Assembly: GCA_963768775.1 (NCBI GenBank)
Contig: CAVYIY010000007.1
Span: 1-64,000, forward strand
DNA from: FEN-33 sp963768775
GTDB taxonomy: Archaea; Thermoplasmatota; Thermoplasmata; Methanomassiliicoccales; UBA472
DNA length: 64,000 nucleotides
Reading direction: 5' to 3'
Shown here: positions 43,968 through 54,074 of the stretch, piece by piece
Numbering within the stretch: the first letter of the stretch is position 1
How the letters are laid out: every line of letters begins with the position of its first letter
Notes under the pieces: model-generated
Told to the model about the DNA's origin: nothing
Seen by the model: only the letters and a program-made list of their open reading frames with translations
Database searches by the model: none
Translations under genes and position numbers: made by a program

Positions 43968-45155
43968 CTAGGTAGGACCTGGAAAAGGTCGGGGTTCTAA
44001 TCCGCCCCGGATCGCGTCGATTAGGCGCACCGCCCGGACGGTCTCCTTTACGTCGTGAGCCCTCACAATGTTAGCTCCATTCATAACTGCGGCAGATGCA
44101 GCTGCCAGACTCCCTTCCAGTCTCCCCCCATCCATCCCTGACACCTTCCCGATGAAGCCCTTTCGTGACGCACCGATTAGAATGGGCATTCCGAGGCTGC
44201 GGAACTCGTGCAGCCGATTCAATATCTGGAGATTGTGCTCGACCGTCTTCCCGAAGCCGAGGCCCGGGTCCAGTATCACCCTCTCTTTCTTCACCCCGAC
44301 CGCCACGGCCACATCCAGTCGTTCCTGGAAGAATTGCGAAATGTCTCCCACCACGTCCTCGTAATAGGGCGAGGTCTGCATGGTCTTCGGATCGCCCTGC
44401 ATATGCATCAGTATGACTGGCGCTCCGGTCTCCGCGGCCAGCGCCGCCATCTTCGGATCGCGCAGGCCGCTCACGTCATTGATGATTTCGACGCCGCTGG
44501 CTAGCGCCTCCTGCGCCACCTGCCAATGGCGGGTGTCGATGGAAATCAAGGCATCGGTCGAAGGCACCAGTGCGCGGACCAATGGCATTATCCGGCGGAG
44601 CTCATCCTCCGGCGCAATCTCCTCCGCGCCCGGCCGGGTCGATTCCCCTCCGACGTCGATGATGTCCGCCCCCTCCTCCACCATCTGCAATGCGTGCCGC
44701 AGCGCCACTTCCGTCCCCAGGTGCTTGCCCCCGTCCGAGAACGAATCGGGGGTGAGGTTCAGCACTCCCATGACCTTCGTCCGATCGAAGTCCAGCCTGC
44801 CCCGGTTCCACTGGATTGACGGCGTATCGGTCCGGCGGAAGCTCGTCAGCGCCATCTTCACCATGTCGATCCCCGGCTCGGTGCTGCGGCGGCAGGCCTC
44901 AGAACGAAGCACGCCCGCCTCGAAGACGAGCAGCGAACGGGTAAGCGCCTCCGAATCGCAGCGGAAGGCATCCCCTCCCAACTCTTCGGCCAAGAACTCG
45001 GTGCGGCGGACCTCGTCCGCATCACCCCCTTCCAGGAAGACGAACACCAGATCGCGCAACTCCTCCTCGCCCTCGACCGGTATATCGACGTTGAATCGCT
45101 TCCACTCGGCCAATGCCTCCCGATGGGAACGGTACTCCCGGATGCGCGCGATCAT
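43968..45155 (-). CDS. folP: dihydropteroate synthase with N-terminal extension
   Basis: DHPS joins a pterin pyrophosphate with an aromatic amine in folate or methanopterin synthesis. The C-terminal core (about residues 125-390) has KVMGVLNLTPDSFSDGG, DIIDVGGESTRPGAE, ISIDTRHWQVAQEA, INDVSGLRDPKM, ILDPGLGFGKTVEHN and IGASRKGFIGK, all binding residues in place. About 120 N-terminal residues are extra (VFVFLEGGDADEVRR), as in several archaeal enzymes. It begins 1 base after the stop of the Fe-S gene upstream. Confidence 0.93.
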   Translation of the reverse strand: MIARIREYRSHREALAEWKRFNVDIPVEGEEELRDLVFVFLEGGDADEVRRTEFLAEELGGDAFRCDSEALTRSLLVFEAGVLRSEACRRSTEPGIDMVKMALTSFRRTDTPSIQWNRGRLDFDRTKVMGVLNLTPDSFSDGGKHLGTEVALRHALQMVEEGADIIDVGGESTRPGAEEIAPEDELRRIMPLVRALVPSTDALISIDTRHWQVAQEALASGVEIINDVSGLRDPKMAALAAETGAPVILMHMQGDPKTMQTSPYYEDVVGDISQFFQERLDVAVAVGVKKERVILDPGLGFGKTVEHNLQILNRLHEFRSLGMPILIGASRKGFIGKVSGMDGGRLEGSLAAASAAVMNGANIVRAHDVKETVRAVRLIDAIRGGLEPRPFPGPT

Positions 45156-46272
45156 TCAACCCTCGACCAGCGGCTCGATGAGCTCCACCAGGTCCTTGAT
45201 TTCCACCGGGCTTAAGCTTTTCTCCTTGCCCATGCGCAGATTGTTGACGCAGAACGGGCAGGAGGTGACCAGCATGTCGGCGAAGGCGCCTCGTCGACCC
45301 GCTTGGCGGCGATCTTCTCCGACAGGTCCGGATAGGCGGAACGGACACCGCCGCCGCCGCCGCAGCAGCGCGCCGTCTCCCGACTGTGCTGCATCTCCTT
45401 GAAGCTCGGCCCCGGGTATCTTGGAAAGGACCTTGCGCGGCGCCTCGTAGACGCCGCAGTGCCTGCCCAGGTGGCAGGGGTCGTGATAGGTGATGAGTCC
45501 TTGTCAAGTGGCTTGAGCTTCAGGTCCCTGCTCCGCCAGGAACTCCGAGATATGGCGCACCTTGAAGGGCACCTTGACGTACTTGGGATACTCCTCCTTG
45601 AACATGCGGTAGCAGCCGGCGCAGGAGAAGACCACCTCGTCCACGCCCAGGTCCGCCGTGGGCTGCACGTTCCTCTCCATGATCTCTTCCACCGCCTCGT
45701 CGTCCACGCCGATGCGCTGCAGCACGCTGCCGCAGCAGACCTCGTCCATCACGGTGAAGTCCTCGCCCAGCTTGTCCAGGATCGACAGGGTGGCGTCGGC
45801 GATGCTGCGATTGCGGTAGGCCGCGGTGCATCCGACGAAATAGCCGACCGAGCTCGGATGCTTCTTCGTCCGCCCAGGGTCTTCGGCGACGCTTTCCTTC
45901 TCGCCGTAGGGATTGCCATGCCTGAGCACGTTGTCCACCAGCTTCCGGTGCTTCGGCAGCATCTTGCCGGTGGCGACCAGGTCCCTCCGGGCCCGCTCGA
46001 CCACGTCGACCACCTCGATCTTCGAGGGGCAGCGCCTCTCGCAGTCCTTGCAGGTGGTGCACTGGTAGAGGTTCTCGACCACCGATTCGTCCGCCGGGAT
46101 GTCCTTCTGCAGCAGACCGTAGGCGAGGATGATCCGCCCCCTGGCCACGCTCGGGTCCCAACCGATGCCTTCGAAGACCGGGCAGACCGACTTGCAGAAC
46201 CCGCAGTAGGTGCAGGTCATCATGGTCTTGCGTGACGTCCTTCAGGTGCTTGGCCTCGATGTAATCGGCCAT
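45156..46272 (-). CDS. HdrD/GlpC-like Fe-S protein with two CCG domains (frame-broken)
   Basis: The protein begins MADYIEAKHLKDVT, then has two [4Fe-4S] motifs, CTYCGFCKSVCPVFEG and CTTCKDCERRCPSK. Two cysteine-rich (CCG) domains follow: GYFVGCTAAY with DEVCCGSVLQRIG, and DPCHLGRH with ARCCGGGGGVRSAYP. This layout is that of the electron-transfer subunit of heterodisulfide reductase, glycerol-3-phosphate or glycolate/lactate oxidases. The frame changes near 46229, 45510 and 45290, each by one or two bases, giving about 370 residues. It is next to larA, so lactate or another 2-hydroxyacid is a likely substrate context. Confidence 0.82.
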
Positions 46273-46273
46273 C

Positions 46274-47524
46274 TCATACCACCCTGGGGACGAGGACGCT
46301 GCCGTCCAAGATGACCAGGACCTTGGCGTCGGGCCTCTCTGCCAGGGCTGCGTCCAGCGCCTTCTGGACTTCGGTGAACGGACGTGATGTTTATCTGCTC
46401 CAGCTTCTCCGGCGGAAGCGAGGTGACTCCGAATATCTTGGCCCACTTCATCATCTCGGCCACCTTCGCCGCCTTGTGGTATCCGAGCTTGTACTCCGCC
46501 GCCAGGTTGCGCAGTACCTCGTCCGGGTCCTTCGATCGGGCCAACTGCTTGCAGAAGACCTCGTCGCCTATGCCCTCGCGGCATTTGGAGACGAGGATGA
46601 GGGTGCCTCCTGGTCTTAAGCGCCCACTTGGCGTTGTCCAGCACCTTCTGCGACTGGTACAGGTCGACGTCCATGGGGTATTGGGCGATCGAGACCACCA
46701 CGTCCGCCTTTCTCGGTATCCTGACGCAGAAGACCTCGTTGGCCCATTCCGTCGCCAGCTTGAAGGAAGAGTTCAGTTCGCCCGCGGCCACCCGGTAGAC
46801 CCGCTGGTGCCGGTCCAGGACCACCTGGATGGAGAAGATGCGCTTGTCGCTGGACCGCCTTCAGCGCGTCCATCATGTCCTCGTGCACCGGGTTCCCCTC
46901 CAGCGCCAGTATCTTGGATTCAGGCCTCATGGCCATGCGGTGGTTCTGCTCTATGGTCTGGTACGATGCCACCCCAGGCAGGAAGGATTTCCTCCCTCCG
47001 GTGTAGCCGGCGAAGTAGTGCGGCTCCACGCTGGTGATGATGATCAGCCGGTCGGCCTGGACTGCGATGTCGTTGACCCACATGTCGGTGCCGTTCTTCG
47101 AGCGGCCGAGCAGGACCATCTTGTCCTTGCGCGAATCGTGAGAATGGACCATCGCCCGGACCTTGGGCAGGTGGTCCCCGAAGATATTGGAGAGCTCCTC
47201 CTCGGTCGGAGCACGGTGGGCGCCAGTGGCGATCAGGTATCGGACGCTGTCCAGGCGCATCTTGGTTTGCAGCACGTCCAGGACGCGGGCGGTGGGCGTG
47301 GGCCGGGTGCCGTCGTTGACGATGACGACGACGTCCTCCGCTCCCTCCAAGAACTGCTCCAGGTGCTCGGACCGGATCGGCGCGTCTATGCCCTGCTGGA
47401 TGGCGTCGACCTCATACTCGAATCCCGAGTCCACCACGTTGGGGCGGACGACTGCCAAGAAGTTGCGCTCGGGCACCTCCAGCGGCTGCGCCTCATCCTT
47501 TCCGTACGGTATCTCCAGCTTCAT
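46274..47524 (-). CDS. larA: LarA family lactate racemase-like protein (frame-broken)
   Basis: The N-terminal part shows the LarA signatures VIVNDGTRPTPT, IATGAHRAPTEEEL and EPHYFAGYTGGRKSFLPGVA. The C-terminal part continues in other frames (VVVSIAQYPMDVDLYQSQK, then GYHKAAKVAEMMKWAKI and KVLVILDGSVLVPRVV), needing about three or four single-base corrections between 46330 and 46850. LarA uses a nickel-pincer cofactor to racemise lactate and related hydroxyacids. Cofactor genes larB, larC and larE are not in the window. The stop at 46274 abuts the Fe-S gene start. Confidence 0.82.
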
Positions 47525-47645
47525 GGACGAATCCAATTGAACGCCCATGCTGATATTAAGGATTTGCCAAAATGCCTCGACTTAGGGACGAGCGAACTTC
47601 TCGGGAGAGCAAGGAATATAACCTGGCGGGATTAGATAGGATACG

Positions 47646-48620
47646 ATGAGCAAATTAAGCGAGATGGGCGAGAAGGAGGCGGTGCGCCGCATTCTGGCCG
47701 AGATAGCGGAGAAGGAAAGCTCCAACGCTATCGGCCCGGGTGACGACGCCGCGGCCGTGGACATGGGGTTCGTCTATTTGGTCGCCAGCACCGACATGAT
47801 CGCCCAAAGCACGCATGTGCTTCCGGGGATGACCGACTGGCAGATCGGCTGGACGGTGGCGGCGGTCAATTTCAGCGATGTCGCCGCCATGGGTGCGAAG
47901 CCCATCGGCCTCCTGGTCTCCATGGGCCTGCCCAAGGATACACTCTCGGAGAGATTGGACGAGATCATCCGCGGCATCCTGGATTGCTGTGAATGCGCCG
48001 GGGGGGAGATGCTCGGAGGGGACACCAAGGAGGCTCCGGAGCTCACCCTGTCCGGCACGGCGCTGGGCACAGTGACGAAGAAGGGCATACTGCTGCGCAG
48101 GGGAGCCAAGAAGGGCGATCTGCTGGCCGTCACCGGCAGCCTGGGATTGGCCGCGGCAGGCTACTATTCCATCAAGGGCTCGCTCGACGTCAAGCGAGCG
48201 GAGAAGGCGCTGCTTGAGCCGAAGCCTCGAGTGAAGGAGGGGATGGCGCTCTCCGCCTCGGGAGTGGTGACGAGCTGCATGGACATCTCGGACGGATTGG
48301 CCTCCTCGGTCCACGCCCTGGCCGAGGCAAGCAAAGTGACTTTCGAATTGGATTATGCCGCGATCCCGGTGGACAAAGAAGTCATTGAGGTAGCGAGCAG
48401 AGCATCGATGAGCCCGGAGGAGCTGGTGCTCTACTACGGCGGAGATTATCAGCTGCTGTTCACATTGAGGCCGGAAGGCCTGAGCCTGCTGAGTTCTCTG
48501 CTGGGCAGCTCCTTCACGGTCATAGGCAAAGTGAGGGGCGCGGGCGAGAACGTGTTGATCAAGGACGGCAAGAAGATGGCACTGGAGAACAGAGGTTATG
48601 AGCATTTCCGCCACGGATGA
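47646..48620 (+). CDS. thiL: thiamine-monophosphate kinase
   Basis: ThiL phosphorylates thiamine monophosphate to the diphosphate. The 324-residue protein has the PurM/ThiL fold signatures: IGPGDDAAAV (residues 29-38), STDMIAQSTHV, VNFSDVAAMGAKPIGLLVSMGLP, GGDTKEAPELTLSGTALG and CMDISDGLASSVHAL. The GGDYQLLFTL segment is near the C-terminus. It overlaps the radical SAM gene by 23 bases. A GGAATATAAC element at about 47610 could be the promoter. Confidence 0.94.
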   Translation: MSKLSEMGEKEAVRRILAEIAEKESSNAIGPGDDAAAVDMGFVYLVASTDMIAQSTHVLPGMTDWQIGWTVAAVNFSDVAAMGAKPIGLLVSMGLPKDTLSERLDEIIRGILDCCECAGGEMLGGDTKEAPELTLSGTALGTVTKKGILLRRGAKKGDLLAVTGSLGLAAAGYYSIKGSLDVKRAEKALLEPKPRVKEGMALSASGVVTSCMDISDGLASSVHALAEASKVTFELDYAAIPVDKEVIEVASRASMSPEELVLYYGGDYQLLFTLRPEGLSLLSSLLGSSFTVIGKVRGAGENVLIKDGKKMALENRGYEHFRHG

Positions 48621-49623
48621 ACTGCATGAGGCTCGTTTCTGGAACACCGAGGGAGATAGGGCGGCCTGCTATCTCTGCCCCCATCACTGCAAGATCGCAG
48701 ACGGCAAGGTGGGCATCTGCGGGGTGCGACAGAACGTAGGGGGAAAGCTGTACAGCCTGATCTACGGAAAGGCCTCCGGGGTCCACGTGGACCCGATGGA
48801 GAAGAAGCCACTGTTCCATTTCATGCCCGGTCAGCCGATACTATCCTTGGGCAGCGTGGGCTGCAACCTGAGATGCCTGCATTGCCAGAACTACGACATC
48901 TCCCAGGCGAGGGTGAAGGACTTCGACCTCTCGCGCCTGACGCCAGAGGAGGTCTCGCACTTGACCTTGGCCAACTCCTGCAAGGCCGTGGCCTTCACCT
49001 ACAACGAGCCAACGATCTGGCACGAGTTCACGTTCGACGCCTGCAAGGTGGCCAAGGAGCACGACATCTCCACGGTCTACGTCACCAATGGATTCATGGA
49101 GGAGGCGCCGCTCCGCGAGATCGCTCCGTTCCTCGACGCGATGAACATCGACGTGAAGGGGTTCAAGGAGGGCTTCTATCACGAGGTCTGCAAGGCGAGA
49201 CTGGAGCCGGTATTGAAGGCCACGAAGCTGGCGCGCGAGCTGGGAATACACATCGAGATCACCTATCTGATCATCCCCAAGAAGAACGATTCTGAGGAGG
49301 AGATGCGGGAGTTTTGCAAATGGGTTTCCTCCGAGCTCAATCCGAACGTGCCAGTGCACTTTACCCGCTTCCATCCGGACTACATGATGAACGATGTCCC
49401 CGCGACGCCGCTGAAGACCATGCAACTGGCCCATCGCATCGCCAAGGAAGAGGGGCTGATGTTCCCCTATTTAGGGAACATCGGAGGAGATGACGGCGAG
49501 AACACCTACTGCCCCAAATGCAGGACGCTGGTCATCCGCCGCTATGGATTCGCGGTGGACACGCTGGCATTGCAGGATGGCAAATGCGCCAAATGCGGCC
49601 AGGATCTGAACATCGTGCTCTAG
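48598..49623 (+). CDS. amrS: AmmeMemoRadiSam-system radical SAM enzyme (AmrS)
   Basis: The 341-residue protein has an N-terminal Cys-rich part (CYLCPHHCKIADGKVGICGVR), the radical SAM cluster CNLRCLHCQN (Cys at about 90, 94, 97), AFTYNEPTIW and LRYLTY-like TRFHPDYMM. A C-terminal zinc ribbon follows (CPKCRT, CAKCG). This is the AmrS/PflA-like member of the AMMECR1-MEMO1-radical SAM trio, whose reaction is not settled. The MEMO1 and AMMECR1 partners are not adjacent here. Translation is coupled to thiL by overlap. Confidence 0.88.
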   Translation: MSISATDELHEARFWNTEGDRAACYLCPHHCKIADGKVGICGVRQNVGGKLYSLIYGKASGVHVDPMEKKPLFHFMPGQPILSLGSVGCNLRCLHCQNYDISQARVKDFDLSRLTPEEVSHLTLANSCKAVAFTYNEPTIWHEFTFDACKVAKEHDISTVYVTNGFMEEAPLREIAPFLDAMNIDVKGFKEGFYHEVCKARLEPVLKATKLARELGIHIEITYLIIPKKNDSEEEMREFCKWVSSELNPNVPVHFTRFHPDYMMNDVPATPLKTMQLAHRIAKEEGLMFPYLGNIGGDDGENTYCPKCRTLVIRRYGFAVDTLALQDGKCAKCGQDLNIVL

Positions 49624-49689
49624 ATCTTTCTTGCGCCTCGATCGACGGTTGCCTGCCAGGGGCAATGTAGTCCTGCTCTCCGCTCGATC

Positions 49690-50583
49690 TCAGCCCAGCA
49701 AGAGCAGAACGATATTGCCCACGACCGTGGACAAGACTAGCGATGCGGTAAGGAACAGGAGGAATGGTATCTTGGGCGTCACCCAGATGGATTTCTCACC
49801 GACCTCTGCCAGTTGTGCCATCACCATGTCGAAGTCCTCATCCTCTCTGGGGAAGTAGCGGAATCTAAGCAAGCCCTCTTCGACCCGTTGCATCGGCCAA
49901 ACGAATCTGCTTTTGACCTCCCCTATCGCCACCTTGTAGCCGATTAACATAGCCGGGACCTTCACGTCCTTTCTGCTCAGGTTCAGGACCAACAGGCCGA
50001 TCGGGACGGCGAGCGAGAGCAGGGCCGCATTGAAGAGGATGAGAAACGAGAAGGGGAAGGCGATGGTGATCGTGGGATTCGAAATGGCGATGATGGGGAA
50101 TTGCCAGAAGATCGGATAGCTGGGGAAGACCAGGGACAGGGCGATCAGCGCCTTGGCGTCCGCCCCTCCCTTGATGATGTCGAACTGGTACATCAGGATG
50201 AACACGACGAACATTATCGGAATGGTCAGATAATGCCAGAACAGCTCGCCGCTCAAGGTCAATAACAGGTAGGCCAGGGTGAGGATGGCCAGGGAATAGA
50301 GGGTCAGGATCGGCCAGTTCGGGCCATCCTCCAACAGGCCGCGCCTTTCCCAGAACAGGTCGAGGAACAGCACCGCGATGGGGAACAGGAACAGATAGAA
50401 CTGCCATTGGACCCCGAGCGCAGCCATCTCGACCACGAGGAACACAAGGCCAGCGCACCCGAGGAAGACCCAATTGAGGTCGGAGGCACTCCTCGTCCGC
50501 CAATCAGTATAGGAAGCGAAAATGAGGACGGCGACGGCCACGGCCACCCGGGAAATGTCCAACCATTCCATGCGCGGCTCCAT
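49690..50583 (-). CDS. A24-type prepilin/preflagellin peptidase-like membrane protein
   Basis: The 297-residue membrane protein starts with VLIFASYTDWRTRSASDLNW, where the Asp corresponds to the first catalytic Asp of archaeal FlaK/EppA. DIIKGGADAKALIALSL carries the second Asp in a GxGD-like motif, here GGAD. About six to eight hydrophobic helices are present. It should process class III signal peptides of archaellins or pilins. It is longer than FlaK, with an extra C-terminal segment (RVEEGLLRFRYFPREDEDFD) and two final helices. It is divergent from mscS. Confidence 0.82.
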   Translation of the reverse strand: MEPRMEWLDISRVAVAVAVLIFASYTDWRTRSASDLNWVFLGCAGLVFLVVEMAALGVQWQFYLFLFPIAVLFLDLFWERRGLLEDGPNWPILTLYSLAILTLAYLLLTLSGELFWHYLTIPIMFVVFILMYQFDIIKGGADAKALIALSLVFPSYPIFWQFPIIAISNPTITIAFPFSFLILFNAALLSLAVPIGLLVLNLSRKDVKVPAMLIGYKVAIGEVKSRFVWPMQRVEEGLLRFRYFPREDEDFDMVMAQLAEVGEKSIWVTPKIPFLLFLTASLVLSTVVGNIVLLLLG

Positions 50584-50597
50584 TGAGATATGCTCAT

Positions 50598-52283
50598 ATG
50601 AACGATTCTATTGGGCCACCCTCCGAATCAAAGATTCAGCGATTGCCTGCCACCAACACGGGGAAACCTTTTTCAATAGACTTTGCATCCCCACTCGAAA
50701 TCAACACCAAGGTGCTCCAATTGAACAAGAACGCAAGACGGTTCGGACGATGGGGGATGGCCCTTGCCCTGCCTTTGATGCTCCTAGTCATCGCTTCTTA
50801 CTCTTTCACGGCGAGCGCATCGCCGGCGATCAATGTCTTCGCGGTCGACCAATACCACAAGCAGATCCAGGCCGGAGATGGCGCGACCTTCGAATGGGTC
50901 GTCTTCAACAACGATTCTTCTCCTTACATCATCCGTCTGGGCGTAGCGCCCTCGGTGAGCGAAGACGTGAGCGAGAAGTTTGATGTCCAATACGTCACCT
51001 TGGAGCCAGGCGCATCTTCCCCCGTCGTCCTGAGCATATCGACGCATCTTTCCATGCCAACGACCAATGTCACCTTCTCGATCTCGTTCCTCATCACCAA
51101 GATGAGCGACACCAATCAGACGGTAACGGTGCATGAGGAAGCCAACCTGATGGTGACCTCCAGCATCAGCGACAGAATAGGCCAGAACAAGATATTCGGG
51201 GTCTGGGACAATTTCCTGCCTTCGCCACTGAACGGCAATGAGGGCGCCTTCCTGGTCTCGGTGCTCGGCTGGCTGGTCATCGGATTGTCCTTCGCCTACG
51301 TCGTCGACCCGATCGTGCACGTCTTCACCAGGAAGACGGAGACGACCCTGGACGACATCCTGCTCAAGCTCAGCCGCATGCCGATCTTCGCCTTCATCAT
51401 CTCCTACGGCGTCGTCAATTCGCTGGAGATACTGGCCTTGGACCGGGACCTGATCACGAACATCGATTTCGGCTACAAGGTGATCGTAATCCTGCTGGTG
51501 GTGTGGGTGGTCTACCGCGTTTATCATAACATCGTGATCTACTACGCCAAGGAGTACTCCAAGAGGACCAACACCGAGTTAGACGACGTCCTGGTGCCCT
51601 TGATGGAGAAGATCGGCGTCGTGGTGATCCCGCTGATCGGGCTGATAGCGATATTCAACTTGTTCGGATACGACGTGACAGCGCTGCTCGCCGGCGTCGG
51701 CTTCCTCGGCATCGTTATCGGGTTCGCCGCCCAGTCCACCCTGGCCAACTTCTTCGCCGGGCTGCAGCTGCTCGCTGACAGGCCGTTCAAGGTGGGCGAC
51801 CTGCTCATGCTGGACAACGGCGACATGTGCGAGGTCAAGCACATCGGCATGCGCGCCACCGAGCTCTACAACCCCGACACCAACGAGCTGGTGATCATCC
51901 CCAACAATGAGATCGCCAACAAGAAGATCGTCAACATGATGGAGCCGGACCGCAAGCTGAAGATCATGGTCCAGGTGGATGCCGCCTACGGTTCGCCGGT
52001 GGAGAAGGTAATGGCGATATTGAAGGAGACCGCCCTCGCTCACCCCAACGTACTGAAGGAGAAGGAAGTGGAACCGGTGGTCCGATTCGCGGACTTCGGC
52101 GAGTCCTCATTGACGTTCAAAACGTTCATCTGGATCGATGATCTGAGCAATCGGTACAAGGTGCCCTCGGACCTCAGGACCGAGATCGAGCGCCGGTTCC
52201 GCGCCGAAGGGATAGAGATTCCGTTCCCGCAACAGGTGGTGCACTTCATCGACGAAACGGAGAAGCAGAGAGGGAAGAAGTGA
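50598..52283 (+). CDS. mscS: mechanosensitive channel, MscS family, with extracellular N-terminal domain
   Basis: The product of about 560 residues has a basic N-terminus and a signal-like helix (WGMALALPLMLLVIASYSFT). An Ig-like exterior domain follows (about 75-215), then helices GWLVIGLSFAYVVDPIV, VIVILLVVWVVYRVY and VVVIPLIGLIAIFNLFG. The pore helix GVGFLGIVIGFAAQSTLANFFAGLQLL and the cytoplasmic beta domain RPFKVGDLLMLDNGDMCEVKHI are typical MscS. It releases solutes on membrane tension. The start is uncertain: 50583 or a downstream codon near 50719 are alternatives. Confidence 0.88.
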   Translation: MNDSIGPPSESKIQRLPATNTGKPFSIDFASPLEINTKVLQLNKNARRFGRWGMALALPLMLLVIASYSFTASASPAINVFAVDQYHKQIQAGDGATFEWVVFNNDSSPYIIRLGVAPSVSEDVSEKFDVQYVTLEPGASSPVVLSISTHLSMPTTNVTFSISFLITKMSDTNQTVTVHEEANLMVTSSISDRIGQNKIFGVWDNFLPSPLNGNEGAFLVSVLGWLVIGLSFAYVVDPIVHVFTRKTETTLDDILLKLSRMPIFAFIISYGVVNSLEILALDRDLITNIDFGYKVIVILLVVWVVYRVYHNIVIYYAKEYSKRTNTELDDVLVPLMEKIGVVVIPLIGLIAIFNLFGYDVTALLAGVGFLGIVIGFAAQSTLANFFAGLQLLADRPFKVGDLLMLDNGDMCEVKHIGMRATELYNPDTNELVIIPNNEIANKKIVNMMEPDRKLKIMVQVDAAYGSPVEKVMAILKETALAHPNVLKEKEVEPVVRFADFGESSLTFKTFIWIDDLSNRYKVPSDLRTEIERRFRAEGIEIPFPQQVVHFIDETEKQRGKK

Positions 52284-52292
52284 GCGTGCCCA

Positions 52293-53345
52293 TCAGATCA
52301 AGCTGAGGCCAAGCTCGAGCGCATGCTTCCTGGCGGCGCAGAGGCTCTCCTCGCTCACGCCCCCGCGCAGCTCCGCATGGTCGAGGGCGTGGTGCGCCGG
52401 GTGATACTGATCCATAAGGTTCACCATCGCCCCCGGGGTGTTCCGCGCCAGCCAATCCAACACCGGCAGGGTGCAGCATTCCAGGTGGCCGGGGAGCATC
52501 AGGTGGCGAACGATCAGGTCCGCCTGCCTCGAAGCGATGAGGTGGTTGCGCGAGACCACCTCGAGATAGCGGTCCACCTTCGACAGCCTGGAAGCGCACT
52601 GGTCGTTGCCGTACTTGAAGTCGGCGAGATAGACGTCGATGACGCCATCGAGCAGCTCCATCGCCTCCAGGCTCATGTACATGTTGGAGTTCCATATCTG
52701 AGGGATGTTGGCCTTGGTCTCCCTCAGCACCTGCAGGACGTAGTGCAGTGCCGGCGTCGGCTCTCCGCCCACCCAGTTCACGTTCTTCGCCATGACGGGC
52801 CAGTCGTGCACCAGGGTGACATGGAAGCCGGCCTGCCCGATCTCCGTCAGCACCTCGATGCGCCTGGCCAGGACCTCGGGCGGGATGTAGCGGCCGCATT
52901 GGGCGTCGGTGGATATATCGCTGTTCTGGCAGAACGCGCAATCGAAGTTGCAGCCGGAGAAGAATACGGTATAGGACGGATTGAGTGGCTTCTCCTCTCC
53001 GTGATGCAGGAAATGACTGGCGATGTGGGGTTCCGGCCCGACCCCGCACTTACCCGCGACCTGGGCCGAGCGGTCGGCGCCGCACTGCTTCTCGCAGAAG
53101 CGGCAACGCTTCAGCATCCGCCTCGATAGCTCCAGTTTCAGGTCGAGCAAGTTCCTGCCGCCCGCTGCCTCGAGCCCCCTTGGGCCAACCGAAGCCGATT
53201 GCACATTGATGTCCTGGTGCAACCGCCACAGCCTAGCCTCGGAAGTCCGCGGAGCAAAGTCCGCCAGAACCCCCTTGGTCCGGAGGTAATGGGGGAGCTC
53301 CCGCCCCTTGAGGATGGCATTGTACCGGCTCAATGGATCGCTCAT
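52293..53345 (-). CDS. PflA-like radical SAM protein
   Basis: The 350-residue protein has an N-terminal Cys cluster (CRFCEKQCGADRS, AGKCGVGPE). The radical SAM motif is SGCNFDCAFCQNSDIS at about residue 135, followed by NWVGGEPTPALHYVL (the SAM-binding GGE), ADFKYGNDQCASRL and RHLMLPGHLECC. It belongs to the uncharacterised PflA/AmrS-related branch. The activated substrate is unknown. The start ATG at 53345 is preferred over GTG 53360. It converges on mscS, with 9 bases between the stops. Confidence 0.85.
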   Translation of the reverse strand: MSDPLSRYNAILKGRELPHYLRTKGVLADFAPRTSEARLWRLHQDINVQSASVGPRGLEAAGGRNLLDLKLELSRRMLKRCRFCEKQCGADRSAQVAGKCGVGPEPHIASHFLHHGEEKPLNPSYTVFFSGCNFDCAFCQNSDISTDAQCGRYIPPEVLARRIEVLTEIGQAGFHVTLVHDWPVMAKNVNWVGGEPTPALHYVLQVLRETKANIPQIWNSNMYMSLEAMELLDGVIDVYLADFKYGNDQCASRLSKVDRYLEVVSRNHLIASRQADLIVRHLMLPGHLECCTLPVLDWLARNTPGAMVNLMDQYHPAHHALDHAELRGGVSEESLCAARKHALELGLSLI

Positions 53346-53457
53346 CGGGAATGGTAACACGACGCGGATTATATCTCTTGGCCAATGGCAGGGCGATGAG
53401 AAAGAAAATAAGGACCTGACTCACATAGACATCCACGAATGATGGAGAGTGCGTAAC

Positions 53458-53949
53458 TTGGACGTAGCCATGGCGATCCATAAGAGAAGGAGCATTCGGA
53501 AGTACAAGCAGCAGGAAATCCCCAAGGAGCTGCTGATGCAGGTGCTGGAGATGGCGCGCCTAGCCCCTTCGGGAGCGAACCGGCAGCCCTGGCAGCTGGT
53601 CGTCATCACCGATGCGGAGAAGAGGAGGACGTTGGTGCCAATCTGCAAGGAGCAGAAGTTCGTGGGCGAATGTTCGGCGTTCATCGCCGGCATCGACGAT
53701 CCGGCCCAGAAATGGGCCAGGGTCGACCTGGCCATAGCGATGGAGCACATCGCCCTGGCGGCGGTGGACAAGGACCTCGGCACCTGCTGGGTCGGCGCCT
53801 TCGATCAAGAGAGGTTGCAGTCCGCCCTGGGCGTGCCCAAAGGCATGGTGATCACCGCGTGCATGGCGCTGGGATACCCGGACGAGGCACCGGAGGCGCG
53901 CGCCCGCAAGAGCATTAACGAGCTGGTGCACTGGGAGAAGTACTCCTGA
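53458..53949 (+). CDS. nitroreductase family flavoprotein
   Basis: The 163-residue FMN enzyme has the N-terminal AIHKRRSIRKYK (FMN phosphate binding), LAPSGANRQPWQLVVI and AIAMEHIALAAVDKDLGTCWVG. The C-terminal GYPDEAPEARARKSINELVH is typical of archaeal short nitroreductases. It reduces nitro compounds, quinones or flavins; the physiological substrate is unknown. The start is either the GTG at 53449 or the TTG at 53458. Confidence 0.88.
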   Translation: MDVAMAIHKRRSIRKYKQQEIPKELLMQVLEMARLAPSGANRQPWQLVVITDAEKRRTLVPICKEQKFVGECSAFIAGIDDPAQKWARVDLAIAMEHIALAAVDKDLGTCWVGAFDQERLQSALGVPKGMVITACMALGYPDEAPEARARKSINELVHWEKYS

Positions 53950-54074
53950 GCCGTTAGATGCCGTCCTATCGACCCCGACCGCTGGATTAAAGCCTGTTCA
54001 AACGTTGTAGCCCTGCAAAGGGCATTGTTCTCCGTTCCCAGCCCCGGAAACCAGGAAACGGCAGGTGATCGTTG

